Source: an uncultured Selenomonadales bacterium
GTDB taxonomy: Bacteria > Bacillota_C > Negativicutes > Selenomonadales > Selenomonadaceae
Direction: 5' to 3'
Assembly (NCBI GenBank): GCA_946407175.1
Contig: CAMJNB010000015.1
Coordinates: 1 to 10,539, forward strand
Length of the DNA stretch: 10,539 bases
Shown: positions 6,701 through 10,539 of the stretch, one piece after another
How positions within the stretch are numbered: position 1 is the stretch's first letter
Layout: each line of letters begins with the position of its first letter
Notes under the pieces: generated by a model
What the model was told of the DNA's origin: nothing
The model's input: the letters and a program-made list of their open reading frames with translations, nothing else
Database searches by the model: none
Translations under genes and position numbers: made by a program

Positions 6701-7739
6701 TCCCCGCCGTCACTTGGTCGAATGTCGCGCCGTCTGCAAAATGCTTTTTATGCGCCGTCACCCAACCGCCGAACACCTCATCAACAGTGAAAAGCTTAAG
6801 CGGCTTAAAAATATGTTCGTACTTCGCCAAAATCTTGCGATTGCGCGGGCGATAAAAATTCTGCGCGGCAATTTCCTGCCCCTCGTCCGAATAAAGGTAG
6901 TTCAAATATTCCGTAGCAAGTTCGCGCGTCCCCTTTTCATCGACAATTTTGTCAACAATGGCAACGGTCGGCTCGGCAAGAATGCTGATACTCGGCGTAA
7001 CAATTTCGTAGGCGTCGGGGTGATCCTGCATTGACAGCAACGCTTCATTTTCCCACGCAATTAACACGTCGCCCTTGCCGTCATGTACAAAGCTCAACGT
7101 CGACCCCCGCGCGCCGCTGTCCAACGCCACGACGTTCAAAAAAATTTTTCGCATAAAATCTTTTACCGCATTTTCATTGTTGCCAAATTCTTGAGTCGCA
7201 TATTCCCACGCGGCAAGATAACCCCACTGCGCACCGCCGGAAGTTTTGGGATTAGGCATTACAATTTCAACGTCATCACGCGCCAAATCGTCCCAGTCAG
7301 CTATATTTTTTGGATTGTCCTTGCGTACAAGAAACACTATCGTCGAAGTGTAGGGGCTGGAATTGTCGGGAAATTCATTTTGCCAACCGCCGCGAATCAG
7401 CCCCGCATTTTTTATGTCAATCACGTCATAAGCAAGTGCAAGCGTCACGACATCGGCGTCCAAATTGCCGTCAATAACTGCACGCGCCTGCTTGCCGCTA
7501 CCGCCGTGAGATTGCGTCAAATTAACTTTGCCGTGACCTAAATTTTTTTCCCAATACACTTTAAATTTTTCGTCATAATCCGCGTAAAGTTCGCGTGTAG
7601 GATCGTAGGAGACATTTAAAAATACCGTGTCTTCGTGTAATTTCGACGCGGCATCATCAGTGCAACCTGTCATAAATCCTGCGAAAAAAATAATTCCTGC
7701 CGCAAATAATATTTTTAGTAGTTTTAACGTTGTGGACAT
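6690..7739 (-). CDS. sbp: Sulfate/thiosulfate-binding lipoprotein of an ABC transporter
   Basis: This protein captures sulfate or thiosulfate outside the cytoplasmic membrane for a CysTWA-type ABC importer. A hydrophobic signal (about 7-25) ends in a lipobox with Cys26 (FMTGC), predicting lipid anchoring rather than a free periplasmic form. The mature part carries Sbp/CysP landmarks: VSYDPTRELY (43-52), SHGGSGKQARAV (77-88), DADVVTLALAYD (94-105), PNPKTSGGAQW (162-172), FVHDGKGDVLIAWENEA (217-233), ILAEPTVAIVDK and FYRPR. GGAG lies nine bases before the ATG on the minus strand. No permease or ATPase gene is adjacent, since both neighbours point away or converge, so partners must be elsewhere. 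The last residues, ISW, and the stop are encoded within the heptad repeat. The length of 349 is normal. Confidence 0.94.
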   Translation of the reverse strand: MSTTLKLLKILFAAGIIFFAGFMTGCTDDAASKLHEDTVFLNVSYDPTRELYADYDEKFKVYWEKNLGHGKVNLTQSHGGSGKQARAVIDGNLDADVVTLALAYDVIDIKNAGLIRGGWQNEFPDNSSPYTSTIVFLVRKDNPKNIADWDDLARDDVEIVMPNPKTSGGAQWGYLAAWEYATQEFGNNENAVKDFMRKIFLNVVALDSGARGSTLSFVHDGKGDVLIAWENEALLSMQDHPDAYEIVTPSISILAEPTVAIVDKIVDEKGTRELATEYLNYLYSDEGQEIAAQNFYRPRNRKILAKYEHIFKPLKLFTVDEVFGGWVTAHKKHFADGATFDQVTAGISW

Positions 7740-7764
7740 TTTATTTATCTCCGTGTGACGAAAT

Positions 7765-7793
7765 TTTTTAATGCCGAAAGTTTACTGATTCAA
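7765..7793 (-). promoter_or_regulatory. Weak candidate promoter for sbp
   Basis: On the minus strand TTGAAT (7793-7788) and TAAAAA (7770-7765) are separated by 17 bases, which would start transcription near 7758. TTGCCT with TAAACT further upstream, also 17 bases apart, is an equal alternative. The repeat at 7770-7808 overlaps both. Confidence 0.3.
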
Positions 7794-7808
7794 TGCTGAA
7801 AGTTTACT
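7770..7808. promoter_or_regulatory. 22-bp-period direct repeat in the sbp/glycosyltransferase gap, possible operator
   Basis: AATGCCGAAAGTTTACT (7770-7786) recurs as AATGCTGAAAGTTTACT (7792-7808), 16 of 17 bases identical. The 22-base period is about two helical turns, so a regulator could bind both copies on one face. The copies overlap the candidate sbp promoters. Regulator unknown. Confidence 0.5.
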
Positions 7809-7856
7809 CTTTTTTATAACTTAAGGCAATATTTTTTAATTGAGGGTACTGATATT

Positions 7857-8864
7857 TTGAATGAGGATATAAAAATTTCTGCGTGCTACATTGTCAAGAA
7901 TGAAGAAAAAAATTTGCGCACGTCGCTTGAAAGTCTGCAATACGCGGTTGACGAAATTATTGTTGTCGACACCGGCTCGACAGATAACACGTTGGAAGTA
8001 GCGAAGAGTTTCGGTGCTGTGATTTTTAATGAAATGTGGCACGATGATTTTTCCGCGCCGCGTAACATTGCGCTGGATTATGCGGAAGGTGACTGGATAA
8101 TTTTTCTTGACGCAGATGAGTATTTCACGGCGGAGACGGCTAAAAATATTCGCAGTGTCATTGAAAATATCGGCGAAGAAAATATCGGCGGCTTGTTGAT
8201 TCACCTTGTCAACATTGACGTTGAAAATGACAATCGCGTTATGGACAGCGCCTTTGTACTGCGAATTTTTCGTAACCTGCGCGGTCTGCAGTATGTCGGC
8301 AAGATTCACGAGGAATTGAAGTGGTTCGGTAAAAACCTGCCGAATATGATTTCAATACCGCCGCAAATTTTGACGCTGTACCACACAGGCTATTCTGCGA
8401 CACTGAATAAAGCTAAGGCTGAAAGAAATTTGAAATTGCTTTTGGAGGAGTTAAACGCTACCGACACACCGGAAAGAGTTTATGGACATATCGCACAGTG
8501 TTATCACGGGCTTGACGATTTTATTAACGCTGAAAAATTTGCACGGCTTGACATTGCGGCAGACGTTGAGTCAACCTATTCAAGCAGGTCATACCGAATT
8601 TTGCTTGACGTGTTGGCGCGTGATGAAAGTCGGATTTCCGAGCGTACCAATGCGGCAAAATTGGCGGTACAAAAATTTTCTGCGTTGCCGGACTTTTACG
8701 CGGAGCTTGCTGAATGTTACGCCGCGCAGAAGGATTTTAAATCTGCGGTAATTGCAATGCAGACGGCGCTTGAAAAATTTAAAACTTACGACGGCATGGA
8801 GCCTTCCATTTTTAACACGGAAATGGCAGATTTAGCGCAGGATAAAATAAAAATTTGGACGTAA
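7857..8864 (+). CDS. Family 2 glycosyltransferase with C-terminal TPR-like region
   Basis: The N-terminal half is a GT-A glycosyltransferase of family 2. It shows the opening CYIVKNEE (10-17), the nucleotide-sugar segment IIVVDTGSTDNT (34-45), WHDDFSAPRN (61-70) and the metal-binding FLDADE (83-88), followed by GKIHEEL (148-154). From about 180 to 335 the protein is helical, with TPR-like spacing (FYAELAECYAAQKDFKSAVIAMQTALEKF). Such proteins transfer sugars to peptides, proteins or surface glycans. Neither donor nor acceptor can be read from the sequence, and no glycan cluster surrounds it. The start is TTG at 7857, with GAGGGT 10 bases upstream; the nearby ATG at 7861 is out of frame and stops at once. 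It diverges from sbp across a 117-base gap. Confidence 0.9.
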   Translation: MNEDIKISACYIVKNEEKNLRTSLESLQYAVDEIIVVDTGSTDNTLEVAKSFGAVIFNEMWHDDFSAPRNIALDYAEGDWIIFLDADEYFTAETAKNIRSVIENIGEENIGGLLIHLVNIDVENDNRVMDSAFVLRIFRNLRGLQYVGKIHEELKWFGKNLPNMISIPPQILTLYHTGYSATLNKAKAERNLKLLLEELNATDTPERVYGHIAQCYHGLDDFINAEKFARLDIAADVESTYSSRSYRILLDVLARDESRISERTNAAKLAVQKFSALPDFYAELAECYAAQKDFKSAVIAMQTALEKFKTYDGMEPSIFNTEMADLAQDKIKIWT

Positions 8865-8868
8865 GTCG

Positions 8869-8892
8869 GTAGCAAGTAGCGGGTAGCCGCTA
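8869..8892 (+). repeat. Three GTAGCNN heptads ending in a small hairpin
   Basis: GTAGCAA, GTAGCGG and GTAGCCG follow each other at 8869-8889, five bases after the glycosyltransferase stop codon. TAGCGG (8877-8882) and CCGCTA (8887-8892) form a six-pair stem with loop GTAG. No T run follows on the plus strand, so it is not a standard terminator. The unit matches the heptads at 6638-6700. Confidence 0.65.
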
Positions 8893-8900
8893 AAAAAATC

Positions 8901-9005
8901 GGCGCGGATGTACCGTAGCTGCGTACGTAAAAGTTAGACTTATATAACCTTTGTGCGTACGTAAAAGTTTAAAACACGACAAGGTAAGCGTACTACATCC
9001 GCGCC
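8901..9005. repeat. 105-bp element with perfect 12-bp terminal inverted repeats and an inner direct repeat
   Basis: GGCGCGGATGTA (8901-8912) is matched by its exact complement at 8994-9005. Inside, TGCGTACGTAAAAGTT occurs at 8920-8935 and again at 8954-8969, a 34-base period; each copy contains the palindrome CGTACG. No open reading frame of note is present. It could be a MITE-like element, a structured RNA or a protein-binding array. The flanks show no clear target-site duplication. Confidence 0.7.
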
Positions 9006-9017
9006 ATGTTTCTTTTG

Positions 9018-9078
9018 TTACTTTTCTTTGCGCCAAAGAAAAGTAAGTTCAAACCGCCAAAGAAAAAGTAAGTTCAAA
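9018..9078. repeat. Palindrome with a second half-copy, CAAAGAAAAGTAA family
   Basis: TTACTTTTCTTTG (9018-9030) and CAAAGAAAAGTAA (9034-9046) form a perfect 13-pair hairpin with loop CGC. The right half with its tail, CCAAAGAAAAGTAAGTTCAAA (9033-9053), recurs with one inserted A at 9057-9078. Similar palindromes are common between genes in many bacteria, from general knowledge; no T run follows. Confidence 0.65.
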
Positions 9079-9110
9079 TAAAAATGTTGTTACTAAATTT
9101 AATTTTGCGC

Positions 9111-9133
9111 AAAAAAATACTGCCCGAAGGCAG
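9111..9133 (-). terminator. ftsZ intrinsic terminator with UUCG tetraloop
   Basis: On the minus strand CTGCC-TTCG-GGCAG (9133-9120) makes a five-pair stem with a stable cUUCGg loop, followed by TATTTTTTT (9119-9111). It lies 24 bases past the ftsZ stop. On the plus strand a T run (9138-9144) follows after a four-base gap, so it may also stop read-through from the glycosyltransferase. Confidence 0.85.
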
Positions 9134-9156
9134 GGAGTTTTTTTATTAAAGTCGGA

Positions 9157-10458
9157 TTAATGTTGCATCCATTCAGGAATGTCAATACCGAAGTCATTGT
9201 CATTTTTACGATTTTGTTGGGGATTTTGTTGGGGATTTTGTTGCGGAGACTGTTGTTGAGGTTGTTGCGGTCTTTGCGGGTACGGTTGTTGTTGCGGTTG
9301 ATTTTGCCATTGCGGCTGTTGCGGGCGTTGTTGAGGTTGCTGACGATTGGGCGGGGGTTCAAAGCCGCCGCCGAAGTTACCGAATGTAGGAAAAGGCGTT
9401 ATCGGCGCGTTAGAGCTTGGGCGTCTTTGCTGATTCGGCATTTGACGTTGCATTTGAGGCGGTTGCATTCTTGCAATGGTATCTGCAACGCTGTCAGGTT
9501 CATTGTCAAAGCGTGTTGCGATAATCGTAACGCTGACTGTTTCGCCCATAGATTCATCAATGGACACGCCCCATAAAATTTCCGCTTCGGGGTACGCCGC
9601 CTCTTGCACGGTAGTTGACGCCTCGTAAATTTCGTACATCTTTAAATTGTCCGTAGCGCCCATAATATTTAAAAGTATCGCGTGTGCGCCTTGAATGCTG
9701 GTTTCAAGTAACGGCGAATCTATAGCGGATTTTACGGCGTTCATTGTAGCGTTTTCGCCGGTAGCCTCACCAATACCCATAAGCGCCGAGCCTGAATTGC
9801 TCATAACCGTTTGCACGTCGGCAAAATCCAAATTGACAAGACCCGGTACGGCGATTAAATCTGAAATGCCTTTTACGCCTTGCCTTAAGATATCGTCGGC
9901 AATACTGAACGCCTTCATCATAGGCGTTTTTTTGTCGACCACTTGTAAAAGTTTATCGTTCGGAATGGTAATTATCGTGTCAACTTTGCGCTTAAGATTT
10001 TCAATTCCCATATCGGCATTTTTTTTACGTTTCGGACCTTCAAAACCGAAAGGGCGAGTAACTACGGCAACAGTCAGCGCACCCAATTCCCTTGCACATT
10101 CGGCAACAATCGGCGCGGCACCCGTACCCGTACCGCCGCCCATTCCCGCCGTTATGAAAACCATATCGGATTTGTCCAGCGCCTTTAAAATTTCGTCACG
10201 GCTTTCAATCGCCGCTTGTTCGCCAATTTCTGGACGTGCGCCGGCACCAAGACCGCGTGTCAACTTCATGCCGATTTGCATACGCTTGGGAGCAAGTGCC
10301 GTCATTAGGGCTTGAGCGTCTGTGTTTATCGCTATGAAGTCAACGCCTTCAAGCCCGAATGAAATCATGCGGTTTACGGCGTTATTGCCTCCGCCGCCTA
10401 CGCCGATGACTTTTATTTTGGCAATTTTGTCCAAGCCATTGTCGTCTATTTCAAACAC
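9157..10458 (-). CDS. ftsZ: Cell division protein FtsZ
   Basis: FtsZ is the tubulin-like GTPase that polymerises into the division ring at midcell. The GTPase domain covers about 1-320: [13 protein letters not shown] (19-31), INTDAQAL (44-51), the tubulin signature GGGTGTG (107-113) and the T7 synergy loop NLDFAD (209-214). A Gln/Pro/Asn-rich linker follows (about 332-418), including an NPQQ run encoded by 12-base DNA repeats at 9210-9243. The C-terminal peptide DIPEWMQH (426-433) is the docking site for FtsA-type partners but lacks the basic tail seen in many homologues. Translation starts at GTG 10458, with GGAGG eight bases upstream; the ATG two bases earlier is out of frame. The usual upstream neighbour, ftsA, would lie beyond the window. 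Confidence 0.99.
   Translation of the reverse strand: MFEIDDNGLDKIAKIKVIGVGGGGNNAVNRMISFGLEGVDFIAINTDAQALMTALAPKRMQIGMKLTRGLGAGARPEIGEQAAIESRDEILKALDKSDMVFITAGMGGGTGTGAAPIVAECARELGALTVAVVTRPFGFEGPKRKKNADMGIENLKRKVDTIITIPNDKLLQVVDKKTPMMKAFSIADDILRQGVKGISDLIAVPGLVNLDFADVQTVMSNSGSALMGIGEATGENATMNAVKSAIDSPLLETSIQGAHAILLNIMGATDNLKMYEIYEASTTVQEAAYPEAEILWGVSIDESMGETVSVTIIATRFDNEPDSVADTIARMQPPQMQRQMPNQQRRPSSNAPITPFPTFGNFGGGFEPPPNRQQPQQRPQQPQWQNQPQQQPYPQRPQQPQQQSPQQNPQQNPQQNRKNDNDFGIDIPEWMQH
9210..9243 (-). repeat. 12-base in-frame repeats in the ftsZ linker
   Basis: The unit GATTTTGTTGGG occurs at 9210-9221 and 9222-9233 and again, incomplete, from 9234. On the coding strand it specifies repeated Asn-Pro-Gln-Gln. 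This suggests recent slippage expansion in the disordered linker, where length variation is usually tolerated. Confidence 0.85.
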
Positions 10459-10506
10459 ATTCTATGCCTCCGTCAAAAAAATTTATTTTCAACCAAAATC
10501 GGCGAG

Positions 10507-10539
10507 GATTCCCCCACTTCTGCAAGTGGGGGAGGAATC
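10507..10539. repeat. Large GC-rich hairpin upstream of ftsZ at the window edge
   Basis: CCCCCACTT (10511-10519) pairs perfectly with AAGTGGGGG (10524-10532) around CTGC, and the outer GATTCC/GGAATC (10507-10512 and 10534-10539) can extend the stem across a three-base bulge. No T run follows on either visible side. It may be a repeated palindrome or a folded mRNA element between the upstream gene and ftsZ. Confidence 0.7.

Noticed and set aside
8877..8892. Terminator for the glycosyltransferase gene
   Set aside because: The six-pair stem is followed by A residues on the plus strand, not T, so it does not meet the intrinsic terminator pattern.
9160..10315. Long plus-strand open frames across the ftsZ region
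   Set aside because: They are antisense shadows of ftsZ, Leu/Arg-rich from its Gln/Pro codons, with no ribosome site or recognisable motif.

Overview
The window looks like chromosomal DNA from a low-to-middling GC member of the Firmicutes, probably a Negativicutes (Selenomonas-type) bacterium. The grounds are the style of the ptsH/ptsI pair, a lipoprotein-type sulfate-binding protein, a two-gene cobalamin module, a glycosyltransferase with a TPR tail, an FtsZ ending in DIPEWMQH, and strong GGAGG-type ribosome sites with TTG and GTG starts. The lineage is an inference from protein flavour; no rRNA or tRNA is present.

Layout. 1-2348: ptsH and ptsI, the two general phosphotransfer proteins of the sugar PTS, separated by a probable partial terminator and closed by a strong hairpin that also faces the next operon. 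2361-4906: a compact minus-strand restriction-modification operon, transcribed vsr, then a cytosine-5 methyltransferase, then an HpaII-family endonuclease. All three genes overlap and start from one near-consensus promoter. The predicted target, CCGG, lies inside that promoter next to the -10 element, so the system may sense its own methylation. The methylase and endonuclease genes are visibly more AT-rich than the flanks, which suggests acquisition. 4912-6637: a back-to-back promoter drives cobD and cobC, two steps of cobalamin nucleotide-loop assembly. 6638-6700: a heptad-repeat tract that runs into the last codons of the convergent sbp gene. 6690-7739: sbp, a sulfate-binding lipoprotein without its permease genes. 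7740-7856: a divergent regulatory gap with a 22-bp-period direct repeat. 7857-8864: a GT2 glycosyltransferase with a TPR-like tail. 8865-9156: a 292-base gap packed with repeats, including a 105-bp inverted-repeat element, a long palindrome and the ftsZ terminator. 9157-10458: ftsZ on the minus strand with a long Gln/Pro linker, preceded at the window edge by a large GC-rich hairpin.

Most genes are housekeeping. The accessory part is the restriction-modification operon, where Vsr would repair T:G mismatches produced when the methylated cytosines deaminate. The least explained parts are the intergenic repeats (heptads, 105-bp element, palindrome, 22-bp direct repeat). No CRISPR array, transposase, phage gene, tRNA or rRNA was seen.
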